A stretch of DNA of 64,000 nucleotides from Ascarosepion bandense (taxonomy: Eukaryota; Mollusca; Cephalopoda; Sepiida; Sepiidae), in NCBI GenBank assembly GCA_037127315.1, contig JBBBDQ010000445.1, positions 1,116,501-1,180,500 on the forward strand, in the 5' to 3' direction. The notes under the pieces were generated by a model. It ran no database searches, had not been told where the DNA came from, and saw only the letters and a list, made by a program, of their open reading frames with translations. Positions 21,500-32,355 of this stretch are shown here, piece after piece; the first letter of the stretch is position 1, and every line of letters begins with the position of its first letter. The position numbers were made by a program, and so were the translations under genes.

Positions 21500-22180
21500 T
21501 TAGGAGGCCTTTTTCTTTGAAATCCTTCTTTTATGAAATTTGTGTAGCAATGCATCTCACCATCAAATTTAAGCATATGGATCTGATAGCTAATAATTTG
21601 TTTTACATCTGTGCTTCCCATATTTTTTCTGGCTGTCACTTCTTTGGATCTCAGGCTCCATCTCTGCCAGGCCCCCACTGCACACATCAAATGCATATTC
21701 ATTCTTGGTACGGGGTCTAATGCTAATTTAAACCAGCACATTTAATTCCAATGTGGGATCTAACTAGAACTGCCACCCTGCTGTGTGACTCGTGGGGTGT
21801 GGTCTCCTGTTGGGAGCGTGTTATCACAACAGAAACAAATGTTCTGACTTTTAACTGATTTTAGACCCTGGAAGAAAAAAAGTAAAAAGGAAAATCCTGC
21901 TTCATATATGACGGTTAATTTCATTGTTTAGAACATGAATATTGCCTAAATATCTTTTAATATGATTTTCTCACGTAGGTATTAAAAAAAAATTTGTTTT
22001 GATAATCCTCTGCAACCCACAAGCCCCTCCTTTATCACCCTGTTGGGACTTTTTAACCACCTCACTTCATAAACAACTACTTAAAAATGATTTGGTTGGT
22101 GGCTAAAAGTTTTGTGCAGTCTCAAATTCTGCTTGAAATTTATTCCATTACAAATTCTCTTATTTTGAATGAAAAAGTGA
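21500..22180 (+). repeat. Dispersed element D, copy 1
   Basis: The two ends of this segment (21515-21620 with GATCTGATAGCTAATAATTT, and 21990-22165 with CACTTCATAAAC and GGTGGCTAAAAGTTTTG) correspond to the two flanks of the 22-bp satellite at 22600-23400. The middle differs. I could not classify it. Confidence 0.5.
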
Positions 22181-22189
22181 TGGTTTAAA

Positions 22190-22510
22190 TTTTGGGTACA
22201 CATGAAGAGAAAGAGGAGAATTTGACACTCTTGAGACTTGATGAGCAGAAGGGAAAAAGAATGAAAAAGAGACAAATGAAATTTCTGGGGCACATAGTGA
22301 AGAAAGAGAACTTGGGGAATTCGACACTCTCAGGACATTGAAGGTGTTTAAGGAACAAAGGGAAACTGTAAATAATTGATCTAACAAACTTGTGTAAATG
22401 GATGGTAAAACAAGGACTAACAGGGATAGTGAAAAGACATTGCTAAGTTCTACAAAAGATAGGAAGTTGGAGAGAGCTGTGATCGTTCATGATACACAGA
22501 AGATCCTTAT
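22190..22510 (+). pseudogene. LINE-R ORF 3' end, degenerate
   Basis: In shifting frames it encodes 'KRQMKFLGHIVKKENLGNS', then 'LCKWMVKQGL', then 'KLWRAVIVHD'. These are the LINE-R C-terminal blocks in the right order. A (TA)n tract follows at 22543-22576. Confidence 0.5.
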
Positions 22511-22542
22511 AGATCAGTGATAAAAAATAGTTAAAAAGTAAA

Positions 22543-22579
<37 letters not shown>

Positions 22580-22599
22580 TACCTGCAAAAAGTTTTCAC

Positions 22600-23400
22600 A
22601 TGTTTCATGAACAAAGAGCTCTTTCTTTAAATCTTTATTTTACTTGTGAAATTTATAGTAATGATCATTCCTAATGCAGTATTAAATTTTGGCATTTTGG
22701 CATTCACATCTTGATATCTAATAATTCACATCTTGATATCTAATAATTCACATCTTGATATCTAATAATTCACATCTTGATATCTAATAATTCACATCTT
22801 GATATCTAATAATTCACATCTTGATATCTAATAATTCACATCTTGATATCTAATAATTCACATCTTGATATCTAATAATTCACATCTTGATAGCTAATAA
22901 TTCACATCTTGATAGCTAATAATTCACATCTTGATAGCTAATAATTCACATCTTGATAGCTAATAATTCACATCTTGATAGCTAATAATTCACATCTTGA
23001 TAGCTAATAATTCACATCTTGATAGCTAATAATTCACATCTTGATAGCTAATAATTCACATCTTGATAGCTAATAATTCACATCTTGATATCTAATAATT
23101 CACATCTTGATATCTAATAATTCACATTCTGCAGCTGTTGGTTACTCCTTTTTAGTGATTAAAAAACTGTCACTCACTACCATACTACTGAGATTTTTTA
23201 ACATCATCACTTCATGAATGCCTCCTTAAAAGTGATCTTCTTCTGGGTGGCTAAATGTTTTGCACAGACTCAAATTTTGATCCCCTTCATTTTTTTTTTT
23301 TTGACCTGCCCTTTCTTCCTACTTCTGTTAAAAGTTTATTCTGTTAGAAATTCACTCATCTTGGCAGTGAGGATCACCTTGTTGACATTGATGACCTTCA
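22600..23400 (+). repeat. Dispersed element D, copy 2, carrying a satellite
   Basis: The left flank (22610-22704) and right flank (23145-23375, CACTTCATGAATGCC and GGTGGCTAAATGTTTTG) align with the two parts of copy 1. The 22-bp array replaces the middle. Confidence 0.55.
22705..23122 (+). repeat. 22-bp satellite, 19 units
   Basis: The unit is CACATC plus TTGATATCTAATAATT, repeated exactly every 22 bp for 19 copies. Units 1-8 and 18-19 carry GATATC; units 9-17 carry GATAGC. Apart from this one position they are identical. Confidence 0.97.
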
Positions 23401-23619
23401 AGTTCTTGACGTTTACTTTGAGGACAAATGAATTAGGTTTATTTGGGAGCACATTTCTAATGCTTGATCTGCATCAAGAATCATGGAAAATGAATTGGTC
23501 CCTCACTTCACAAAAAAGAAAAAAATCAGATAGGTCAGGAATTGTAGCTGAAAAACATGGAAACTGCAGATTTTTATTAGGTTCAATCATAGATTATTTC
23601 TACATTTCTTTGTTAACAT

Positions 23620-24205
23620 TTTTTTTTTTTTTTAGAATCATTTTAACTGCCACCAGTGCACAGGGGGGTTACAGTGAGAGAAAAGGGAATACAGAAAAAG
23701 AAGGTACAGGGGATGTCCAAGAAAGGCTAAGAGTGAGGTTGGAAACATGGAGATAGAAGACGGCAATTGATGTTGCATTTAAACTTTTAGAGATTTTAGC
23801 CATCAGGGAAGCAAGCATGAGGAAGGGAGTTCCACAATCAGGAAGTGTGTAGAAAGAAAATTGATAAAAAAGTGGGGATTACATTTGCCTATTTTGATGG
23901 TAAAATGGTGGGACCTAGTTGCCAATTTAGTTTTACAAGGGAATGAAGCTTATCAGAGTAGAATCCATGAAAATACTTTCAGAAAAGACAGGCAAGCTCA
24001 ATTCCGTCATTGAGAAAATGACTGACGGCAAGCTGCCAAGTCAGAATCAATTACATTGCAGATCTTGGATTTTGTCAAGAACCCCAAGATGAATAGCAGT
24101 CACATTCAACCAGATATGGCAACAGTATTCAATGCACTAACAAATGGTAGATTTATAAATGTGTAAAATGGATTCTGATGAGAAAAATTTCCTATTAGTT
24201 CAATT
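23620..24205 (-). pseudogene. LINE-J ORF C-terminus and 3' UTR
   Basis: The minus strand carries the end of the ORF ('IILHIYKSTIC'-like block near 24190, 'LDKIQDLQCN', 'FHGFYSDKLHSLVKLNWQLG' and the 'FKCNINCRLL' end) with frameshifts. The 3' UTR follows, to the poly-T at 23621. It is 5'-truncated immediately before the HEL element at 24214. Confidence 0.6.
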
Positions 24206-24213
24206 ATATTTTA

Positions 24214-24600
24214 CTAGGAGTATAGCCTGGCGTTGCTGGGGTGTAATGAAAGCTTTAAAACTAATCCATGGTCCTGGAGCTCAGACTCTTTGGATGTTGG
24301 CACGAAAGACTAAAAAGCAATAGTTGTTTCCAGTTAAAGTGAAACCGTAGACTGAAAAAAAAAAAAGAATGGATGTGAGTCAAATTTTGATTTCCTGGTA
24401 TCAATATCAAATAAGTATTTTTTCGTCGTAAACTGAATTTTGAAGGCTAAATAAATCCTCTGAGTAAATGGTATCATGGCTGAGACTAAGAACTACAATT
24501 ATACCTACTTAGAGCCAAAGCCGAAGCAAAAACTAAAAGGGCTGAAAAAAAATACAGACATAAAGGTAGATAAACAGACACACACACAAACATCTTGCCT

Positions 24601-24643
<43 letters not shown>

Positions 24644-24943
24644 GATTTTCTGCACTATTGTAAGAACTGCAACCTTGAAACTTCTGAATATCGTTTCTTA
24701 TGTCTTTGTCTACGAGGGTATCAAATTTGATTCAAATCAGACCACTCCTTCTATAAACCGATTTTTTTCGATTATCAATTTTCGATATTTATCAGAGGTA
24801 CTTCGACACAAAACCTAGCTAAGAACACTCGCAGATGCTTATAGTACAACTGTAAATTTTCAAAAAAATCTGTTCAGCTGTTTCGGAGTCTATAGGTAAC
24901 AGACACACACAAAGTTCCATTTATAAATAAGTTTAGATTTAGA
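24214..24943 (-). mobile_element. HEL: Helitron-like element (long form)
   Basis: CTAG at 24214 is preceded by A and followed by the hairpin-forming CCTGGCGTTGCTGGGG. The other end reads AAATAAGTTTAGATTTAGA before T. The internal (TA)n is 36 bp. Same organisation as at 3008 and 63111. Non-coding. Confidence 0.6.
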
Positions 24944-24950
24944 TCTAAAG

Positions 24951-25451
24951 CAGGTATGTGCAAACTACAGTGACGAGTTTATGCAGCCTGCCAAATGTTA
25001 GTAAATTTGAAAAAGAGATTAATTTTTCTTCTTCAATAAATTATTTCATTTAAAGTTTCTGCTTTATAATATTAATTAATAATTGTTTTTATTTGTTTAA
25101 ACAGTTATTTTGTTGTTCAAATATTTTTCTACTTTATAAAATATAATAAAAATAATTGCTTTTTTTCTTAAAACAAGGTTATTTTGTTTTTCAAATGTTT
25201 TATGTGAGGCTTCTACTTGAAAACACTTAATAAAATTTGTTTTCCTTTTGAAGTTTAAACTGAGTTACATTGTCTTCTAAACATATGAATTTTCTACTAT
25301 TCTTTAAAATATTAATTCACATTAATTGCATTTTTTTCTTTAAAAAGCCTTTTATTTTGTCTATTTTAAATATTGGCTAATATACTACGTGGCTCTATAA
25401 AATTGGGTATTGTGAATGTGGCCTTTGCACTGGAAAGTTTGCCCACCCCTG
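24951..25451. mobile_element. hAT-like MITE, degenerate
   Basis: The right end, read inward, is CAGGGGTGGGCAAACTTTCC and the left end is CAGGTATGTGCAAACTACAG. CAGGGGTGGGCAAACT is a very common hAT terminal repeat. The interior is AT-rich and non-coding. Flanking 8-mers (ATCTAAAG / ATGTTTAG) agree at only 5 of 8 positions, so the target duplication is uncertain. Confidence 0.55.
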
Positions 25452-25678
25452 ATGTTTAGAGTTATAGGAATGTTTTATTTTCTGAAGATGGTCAGCACAT
25501 TGTGGCCATGATCATAGTTGATATTGTTGTGTGTTGGCTTTTTTTTTTTTTTATTCATTATTTCTAACCTTTTTTGCATCTAGATATAATTTGTTCTGAA
25601 AGAAAGAAATTTTTCACAAGAAAAATTATATAAAACACTTAATCATAGCACCTCATCTGTCATCTTTAATGAAATTTG

Positions 25679-25716
<38 letters not shown>

Positions 25717-25734
25717 GCCAGCAATCCCTCTTTT

Positions 25735-25945
25735 ATATAAGTTTTGTAAAATATGACCGTGCTTTGGTCAGAGTGCTGACTGTGTTTGGAAAGTGAGACG
25801 TTCCTATAGGCCTACATGCATATGTACGGGCAATCTGTATGTTCAGTTAAGGGTGAAGTGGGATTCATCCTTGATAACGGCTGAAGGTATAGCCAAGAGC
25901 ACTTAGATGAACGAAACATTCAAAAATTTTTTATATAAAACTAAG
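25735..25945 (+). repeat. Dispersed element Q, copy 1
   Basis: GTGCTGACTGT, then ATCCTTGATAACGGCTG, GTATAGCC and GAGCACTTAGATGAA recur in order at 28050-28240. Non-coding and unclassified. (CA)n(TA)n precedes it at 25680-25717. Confidence 0.55.
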
Positions 25946-26478
25946 AGAAGAGAGAAATTGAGACATGATATGAGGGATTGTATGAAGGGTTTGACCGTCA
26001 TTTTTGATGAAAGTTGTATATATCTTCAAACAAATTTGATCAAAAAGAAACTACAAGCTTAATTTTTAGTTGTCCAATTTTCATATCAGGTGTTGAGTAT
26101 TGTGCTCAAGTTGTTCATAAACAGTTTGAAAAGTTCATATTTTGTAATTGTTTTGTTCACGTTCTCAACACCCGTTACACTTGACATCATGTCAGACCAT
26201 TTCAAACATCCAGCTTCTCAAAAAATACCAGGATGTAGACAAAGGAATTTTAACTACCACCCATACACCACATTTGTTCTTGATAATGACTGTAATAGTT
26301 CAAACTGAACAAAAGTTTAAAAAGTAACTTTCAGATATTTTATTTGAAACTTCAAGCGCAATATTTTGAAAATTTGAAAAATATGATAAATAAAAACAGA
26401 TAGACATTGACAGTTCGTTTTGATAAGTCTTGTTTGGATGAATATTTGCTACCTAAATATACCTTACTCAAATATATA
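25946..26478. other. No gene recognised
   Basis: A 72-codon plus-strand ORF (26090-26308) has ordinary composition, but it lacks a family resemblance or splice signals that I would trust. Confidence 0.4.
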
Positions 26479-26772
26479 TCTAAATCTAAACTTATTTATA
26501 AATGGAACTTTGTGTGTCCGTTACCTATAGACTCTGAAATGGCTGAACCGATTTTCTTGAAAATTTACACAGTTGTACTATAAGCATCTGCAAGTGTTCT
26601 TAGCTAGGTTTTGTGTCGAGGTACCCCCAATAAATATCGAAAATCGATAAAATCGGGTTATAGAAGGAGTGGTCTGATTTTAATCAAATTTGATACACTC
26701 ATAGACAAAGACATGAGAAATGATATTCAGAAGTTTCAAGATTGCATTTCTTACAATAGTGCAGGAAATTGA

Positions 26773-26826
<54 letters not shown>

Positions 26827-26965
26827 GCAAGATGTTTGTGTGTGTGTCTGTTTGTATGTCCTTTATACAAATCCACAATTTTATCCGATTCTCACCAAAC
26901 CTCACACAAATATTCTGTAGGCTGAGTCTGAGCTCCAGGACCATGGATCAGTTTTAAAGCTTTGG
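26479..26965 (+). mobile_element. HEL: Helitron-like element, 3'-truncated
   Basis: It starts TCTAAATCTAAACTTATTT after A and carries the internal (TA)n (26780-26822), TGTATGTCCTTTATACAAATC and the CCATGGATCAGTTTTAAAG block. The terminal hairpin and CTAG are absent. Confidence 0.6.
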
Positions 26966-27174
26966 AAACATGTTACGGAAATTAACGAAGATTAACAAAA
27001 TGGTCTTTAAACAACCAACAATTTTAAATTAATTAATTTCTATAACATGTTTACATTTGTTGACATTACAAAACTTTTCAGAGCAGATATGGTTATTATG
27101 ATGAATCGAAAATTGTGTTTTATAGGCTTGATTTGACTTCGTTTAGACAGTTGGTCATTTGTGGTCGAAGCCTA

Positions 27175-27300
27175 AAGAATATTTGTGTGAAGTTTGGTGA
27201 GAATCAAATAAAAAGGTCTAGAGGTCTAAGACGCACCAGATCAATTGGTGGCTTCCACTATGTGGATAGGGATTGCAGGTTCAAATGCTGCTGAATGGCA
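27175..27300 (+). pseudogene. tRNA-Leu-like pseudogene or SINE head
   Basis: From about 27227, GGTCTAGAGGTCTAAGACGC resembles the D-arm of a class II tRNA. It is followed by an anticodon-arm-sized segment, a long variable arm and GCAGGTTCAAATGCTGC (T-arm-like). The leader at 27175-27225 repeats a HEL internal sequence in inverted orientation (GTGTGAAGTTTGGTGAGAAT). A perfect acceptor stem is not visible, so function is unlikely. Confidence 0.4.
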
Positions 27301-27479
27301 CACATTTTTGTAACAAAAATTTATTGGAAATAATCAGGCCGGTAGAAACAAATATATAATACAGTTTGATTATAAACAGAATATCTACTTAAATACGAGT
27401 ATCGATTAAAAATAATGTTCAAACAAATCGTCGGTTGTTTATAACTAGTTTCGTTAGTCTTCGTAACACTCTCCATTAT

Positions 27480-27745
27480 AATAAAGATCATTTTGTGTGT
27501 GTGTGTGTGTATATATTTATTTATTTGCCTTCTTTCATGTTCATGTAGAGAGAGAGAGAAAGACAATAGAGAGGAAATGTCGGCCCAGGTTATTCTCTTT
27601 ACTCCCAGTTATTAAACCTCTTGACATGTGTTTGCTCTTGTTTTATTTTAATTTTTTCGTCATAATTATGTTAAGTCATGAAGAATATATAAATATCCTG
27701 TCTATTATAATAAAGACCATTTTATATATATATATATATATATTA
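27480..27745 (+). repeat. Unclassified dispersed repeat (copy 2 of 3) with microsatellites
   Basis: Same ordered blocks as 9240-9480 (CTTTACTCCCAGTTATTAAA, GTTTGCTCTTG, TCTATTATAATAAAGACC), flanked by (TG)n at 27495 and (TA)n at 27722-27742. Confidence 0.6.
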
Positions 27746-27885
27746 GTCATCCACATACAAGCCCGTTTCGCTGTATCACAGCTCATCAGTGTGGCTAGAC
27801 ATATCCACTTGCTTCTGGCCGGGATTGAAACTTGACCGATTTGGTGTCAGTCGGAGTCTCTACTCCCCGAGCCATCGGCGCATGG
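27745..27885 (-). repeat. tS2-related tRNA-derived SINE head
   Basis: Nearly identical to 8411-8550. The minus strand has TGGCTCGGGGAGTAG (A box) and AAGTTTCAATCCCGG (B box). Confidence 0.65.
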
Positions 27886-28044
27886 CATCAGAGAAGGGAA
27901 ATTTTAACGTTTTGTATGTAAGCAGTGTATACAGACGCCAGTCACTGAGAGAACTCAATTCATTTCTGTTTATATATGAGGCTAAAAATAATGGAAGCAT
28001 TATTAAAAAAAAAAATGAACAAGCCCATACTCAGCAACATCAAT

Positions 28045-28240
28045 TATGAACACGGCCACAATGTGCTGACTGTATTTGAGAAATAAAACATTTTTACAAC
28101 TCTGGATACATACATAAAACAATCCATATATTTAGTTAAAAGTAAAATAAAAATCATCCTTGATAATGGCTAATTGTATAGCTGAAAGCCTTAGGATAAA
28201 TAAGCCATTAGGTTAATTTTTATAAAATTAGTTCTCAAAA
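28045..28240 (+). repeat. Dispersed element Q, copy 2
   Basis: Aligns with 25735-25945 through GTGCTGACTGTATTTGAGAA, CATCCTTGATAATGGCT and GTATAGCTGAAAGC. Divergence is high. Confidence 0.5.
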
Positions 28241-28319
28241 GAAAATAAATTATAAGATCACCTGACAAATTATATAAAAAACTTAATCATAGTATCGTGT
28301 CTGTCATTTTCAATCCAAA

Positions 28320-28515
28320 GGAGTATCCTGTGCATAAAGTGGTAGGATAGCTCTCTAGGAGAGCTCTAAATATATATGTATATAAATATATATAGAGCAA
28401 ATATATGTAAACATTAAGACAGACACGTTATTCCATGGTTATGCAGAACTATAGGCCTATTTCAGGCGAATCATCGTCAGCTTCCGTCTTTATTGAACAA
28501 AAGATTTTACACGAA
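28320..28515 (+). repeat. One-armed relative of the 15205 foldback
   Basis: GAGTATCCTGTGCATAAAGT, GGATAGCTCTCTAGG, then GTTATTCCATGGTTATG and CTTTATTGAACAAAAG follow the left half of the element at 15205. The second arm is absent. Confidence 0.6.
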
Positions 28516-28706
28516 TGAAATTCACAAATAAACAACCCAAGAAACACAAAACCAAAATAAAGATCACTCCCTTGGAAGTGAAAATTTAAAAAAAAAATTC
28601 ATCATTACATCAGTTCGACGAATACACACACATACATATATAAACATACACAACATATAACCAAAGTGCACACATAAGAACGGCTGTCAACTCAAGTATA
28701 TATACA

Positions 28707-28887
28707 CTAGCAGTATAGCCCAGTATTGCTTTGGTGTAATGAAAGCTTTAAAACTAATCCATGGTCCTGGAGCTTAGACTTAGCCTAAGAAATAATTGTG
28801 TGAAGTTTGGTGAGAATCGGACAAAAATTGTGGATTTGTATAAAGGACATACAGACAGATAAACAGACACACACACAAACATCTTGC

Positions 28888-28918
<31 letters not shown>

Positions 28919-29233
28919 TATCAATTTTCTGCACTATTGTAAGAACTGCAACCTTGAAACTTCTGGATATTGTTTCTTATGTCTTTGTCTATGAGTGTAT
29001 CAAATTTGATTAAAATTAGACCACTCCTTCTATAACCCAAATTTTTTCAATTATCGATTTTCGATATTTATCGGGGGTACCTCAACACAAAACCTAGCTA
29101 AGAACACTGGCAGATGCTTATAGTACAACTGTATAAATTTTCAAGAAAATCGGTTTAGCTGTTTCGGAGTCTATAGGTAACGGACACACACTGACAATGT
29201 TCTATTTATAAATAAGTTTAGATTAGATTTAGA
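28707..29233 (-). mobile_element. HEL: Helitron-like element (short form)
   Basis: CTAG at 28707 follows A. The distal end GATTAGATTTAGA precedes T. This short form lacks the 200-bp internal block of the long form and instead has AATTGTGTGAAGTTTGGTGA and GGATTTGTATAAAGGAC. The hairpin near the CTAG end has decayed (CCCAGTATTGCTTTGG). Confidence 0.6.
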
Positions 29234-29454
29234 TATGTATGAAAATGATGAAATGCAGTTCTAAGATATGCTGTATTTATGAGTTAAAGTGCTCAATATC
29301 AGGGATAGAGTATATGTAAAAATAAAAGTAGACATTGGTGTGACAATTGTTATTTAGCATGAAAGAGACGGTTGCATTTGGGTACTGACCTTCATATTCA
29401 CTTACATGCATGTGTGCATGTATGTTTTGTAGGCTGTATAATAAGATTCGGCTT

Positions 29455-29835
29455 ATATATAACATGAAAACACTGGTTCCAATACTGTCATTCAAGTTAA
29501 GCAAGATTGATGCAAGTTAGCACCTGGATGGGTTAGTGCTTGGGAATACAACATGCTGTAAGCTTAGATGTACAAGTGGTATGATGGATGATGGCACAGA
29601 ATTATTAATCAGAGAACCAGTTGTTTTCATTATATTGATTTATGTGTAAATACTTTTGGTCAAGGTATGAATCCACTTCTCTCACCCCTCCAGCTATGGG
29701 TGAATTGGTAAGACTTGTTTTATTAAAATCATTATTAAAAAAAAAAATATGAATAAATAACATTGTGTACAAAATATTTTGATTTCACATTGAATAACCC
29801 ATGGAGGTGTTGATATACTGCTAAACAAAAAAAAC
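29455..29835 (+). repeat. 5S-SINE, near full length
   Basis: The 5S-derived head contains CAAGTTAAGCAAGATTG, CACCTGGATGGGTTAGTGC (box C) and CTTGGGAATACAACATGC. A body with the central domain follows (TTTGGTCAAGGTATGAATCC, CAGCTATGGGTGAATTGG), then a tail TTGAATAACCCATGGAGGTG. It is the most complete copy of this SINE in the window. Confidence 0.8.
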
Positions 29836-29954
29836 AACCAACCAAGAATTGTACAAGCAAGTCAGTAATGTTAAAAGAATATTCTCAGAATAATATAGAT
29901 TTAATATTGATGCCATATTTTATAAGAGAACAATCCTCTTTATTATAATAAGCA

Positions 29955-29956
29955 CC

Positions 29957-30011
<55 letters not shown>
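29955..30011. repeat. (TA)n microsatellite
   Basis: About 27 TA units. It marks the 3'-side boundary of the large LINE-R copy. Confidence 0.95.
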
Positions 30012-30013
<2 letters not shown>

Positions 30014-30107
30014 CAAAACCTCATCATTGCTTACATGTTCTGTCGATAATACTCTCAGCATCCTTCTGTAGAACCACATTTTGGTTGCTTCAGTTTTTTT
30101 CTTTATC

Positions 30108-30613
30108 AGGTCCTGGGTATGACGGTAAACTGCATCTGGCAGCAAGGCCTCTGATTGGGAGGTTGTGAGGAGCATGGAACCACCTCTTAACTGCTGTTGT
30201 TCCCAAGTCCACTCTGACCTGGAGCTGTTAGGGTCCCAGCTATGGGCAAATAGTTAACCCCCCAAACTGCATCAAAACACTATGAAAGTATAAAAATACA
30301 CATTTATAGAAATATATACATAAAAATTAACTTTTATAGATAAATTTACATTTTTGAAGGAAAAATTATTACCAAAACATATTTTTAAAAAAAAAACAAA
30401 AAATTATCAGCAAAACATTTTTAATGCAAAACTAGAATACATTTTCAGTTTTCTAAAATAAAAAAAGAATAAAAACAAAATTTTCATTAAAATCTGACGA
30501 AATCAACCTTCTCATTAAAATTGAATATTAAAAGAAACCCTTAAACCCCCACTTTTTGGCATTAAATCACCCACAGAGGTTAATGTCATTAAACAAAACT
30601 CAAAAAAACTTTC
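30108..30613 (+). repeat. A element inserted in LINE-R
   Basis: A complete A element from TCCTGGGTATGACGGTAAAC to the tail GGCATTAAATCACCCACAG, flanked by CTTTATC at 30101-30107 and 30614-30620. The duplicated flank and the resumption of LINE-R coding on both sides fix its borders at about 506 bp. Confidence 0.85.
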
Positions 30614-30732
30614 CTTTATCTTTAATGAGATTGTCCAGTACTTGCTGCCATGTTGAAGGACTGACATCACATAACAATCCAGTACTCTCTACATAGTTTC
30701 AGTGAAATTTTTCTGCCTCCTGATACTCTACT

Positions 30733-31289
30733 TAGGATGTGCGTTGTGGTGCAATGGATATCGGCTCAGAATGAAAAATTGGGCAGCTGAGTTCGAATTC
30801 CAGTTGAATTCATTTCATTCACTTACGCGCAAATACCCTTGGGAAAGGTATTAATCATTCTTTTCCTTCCAGTTATGGGTTAAATAACAGGACAAATTGG
30901 GTTCTATAGCCTTGATCGGCAACCAGTCTACCACAGAAAGCAATGGCAACCTAATGCGGGATAATCTTCTACCCAGTCAGTCATGTCTTTTTTGAGACAT
31001 GATCACCCAAGCGTGTATCACGTATGGCACTTAACTGACTGACTGAATATTACGGAAACATGATTAAGGCTTCTACTGGTTATAAAGTGGGTGATCGGTT
31101 TTCTATTGTCATGAAGTAATAAACTGATGCCCCACTAATTACTACTTATTAATAGAATAATATAATTCACCAGTCTACCGCAGAAAGCAATGGCAACCTA
31201 CTGCGGGATAATCTTCTGCCCAGTCAGTCATGTCTCTTTTGAGACCTGATCACCCAAGCGTGTTTCACATATGGCACTTAACTGACTGA
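30733..31289 (+). repeat. Dimeric tS1 inserted in LINE-R, with target duplication
   Basis: A full tS1 monomer (30733-31045) is joined by a linker containing PAL (31046-31170) to a second monomer that lacks its 5' half (31171-31289). A perfect 10-bp duplication ATACTCTACT (30723-30732 and 31290-31299) brackets the entire dimer, so it inserted as one unit. The linker resembles those at 40845, 51090 and 62290. Confidence 0.9.
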
Positions 31290-31679
31290 ATACTCTACTC
31301 AACTTCTGGAATGCACTTTGGCCATGTCAGTACGCTTTCAAATCGCTATATCGCACTTTCTGTTTTCTCTTAGAATGCTTCCGAGGTATTTCTGCACCTC
31401 TTTGATTTTAGTGTCCCCAACTTGTAATTGGCATCTTGGGCTCCTCTTTTTACTGATTATCATGCATTCAGTTTTCTTGTAGTTTATATGTAGTCCTTTC
31501 TGCTTTTTCTAACTACTTCCTGTAGAAGGTCTTGTTTCTTTTTCTGTATCTGCTATCAGCATTGAGTTATCTGTGTATCTTATATTGTTCAGATTGTAAC
31601 CATCAATAACGAATCTTGGCAAGACTTTTGAAGTTCTTAGAATTGCCTTGCTGTATAGGTTGAATAGATTTTTTTTATA

Positions 31680-32231
31680 ATCATATCACCCCCAAACTGC
31701 CCCTGTTTTGCAGGGTGTTACATAGGAGGAAAGTTATGAGAAAAAGTGACAGTTTATAGGAGGTGTCAGGAAGTGGGTAAGAGAAGGATGACTGTGGCCA
31801 TAAAGTGAGGCATCAGCATATATATTGATTGTGATGTACAATTGATACCCCACTATATATCCACATTATAATAGGACAGAAATTTTTTTTTTATAATCAT
31901 ATCGCCCCCCCCCCCCCCAAGCAAGGTATTTTACTGCCACTGTTTTGCAGGGGGGTTGCATAAGAGGAAAGTTATGAGAAAGAGTGACAGGTTATAGGTG
32001 GTGTCAGGAAGTGGGTAAGAGAAGGATCAGAATACTGATGAGAGTGGAGTGGACAAAGAAAGAAGCATGAGAGAGTGGATGCAGTTTAGAGAGATAGATG
32101 ACTATTGACTTTTCATTTAAATTCTTGGAGATTGTAGCTGTCGGGGAAGCAAGTAAACGGAAAGGAATTCCACAGGCGGAAAGTGCGAGAAAAGAAGCTG
32201 CTGGAGTAGAATTTGCATTTCTGGTGAGAAG
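31680..32231 (-). pseudogene. LINE-J 3' end with duplicated UTR around PAL
   Basis: The minus strand holds the last part of the LINE-J ORF ('FFSRTFRLWNSFPFTCFPDS'-type region, near 32210-32100), its 3' UTR to the poly-T at 31889-31897, PAL, and a second copy of the 3' UTR ending at the poly-T near 31670. It interrupts LINE-R between 'CVFSP' and 'DLFNLYSK'. Confidence 0.7.
31795..31880. repeat. PAL palindromic segment
   Basis: Reverse-complement copy of the segment at 34315: GTGGCCATAAAGTGAGGCAT on one side, ATTGATACCCCACTATA on the other. The arms pair imperfectly over about 25 bp. Confidence 0.7.
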
Positions 32232-32355
32232 ACACATTCTCATCTTACATCCCTTTCTATCTTTGTGCCTCTGAACTCATTTCTTGTTTGTATGCAGGCA
32301 GTTTGCTGCCAGTACAGGTTCTTGATTATTCTAAGGTCTTTCCCAAATATGTCAA

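Noticed and set aside
22705..23122. CRISPR-like array
   Set aside because: There are no spacers: units are contiguous 22-mers. The context is eukaryotic.
26720..26957. ORFs containing long Tyr-Ile repeats (also at 1147, 8274, 24476, 58911, 60727)
   Set aside because: These are translations of (TA)n tracts inside HEL and SINE flanks.
31046..31170. Self-cleaving ribozyme (hammerhead) in the tS1 linker
   Set aside because: Although tandem elements with linkers suggested it, the conserved CTGATGA and GAAA cores are absent in the required arrangement.
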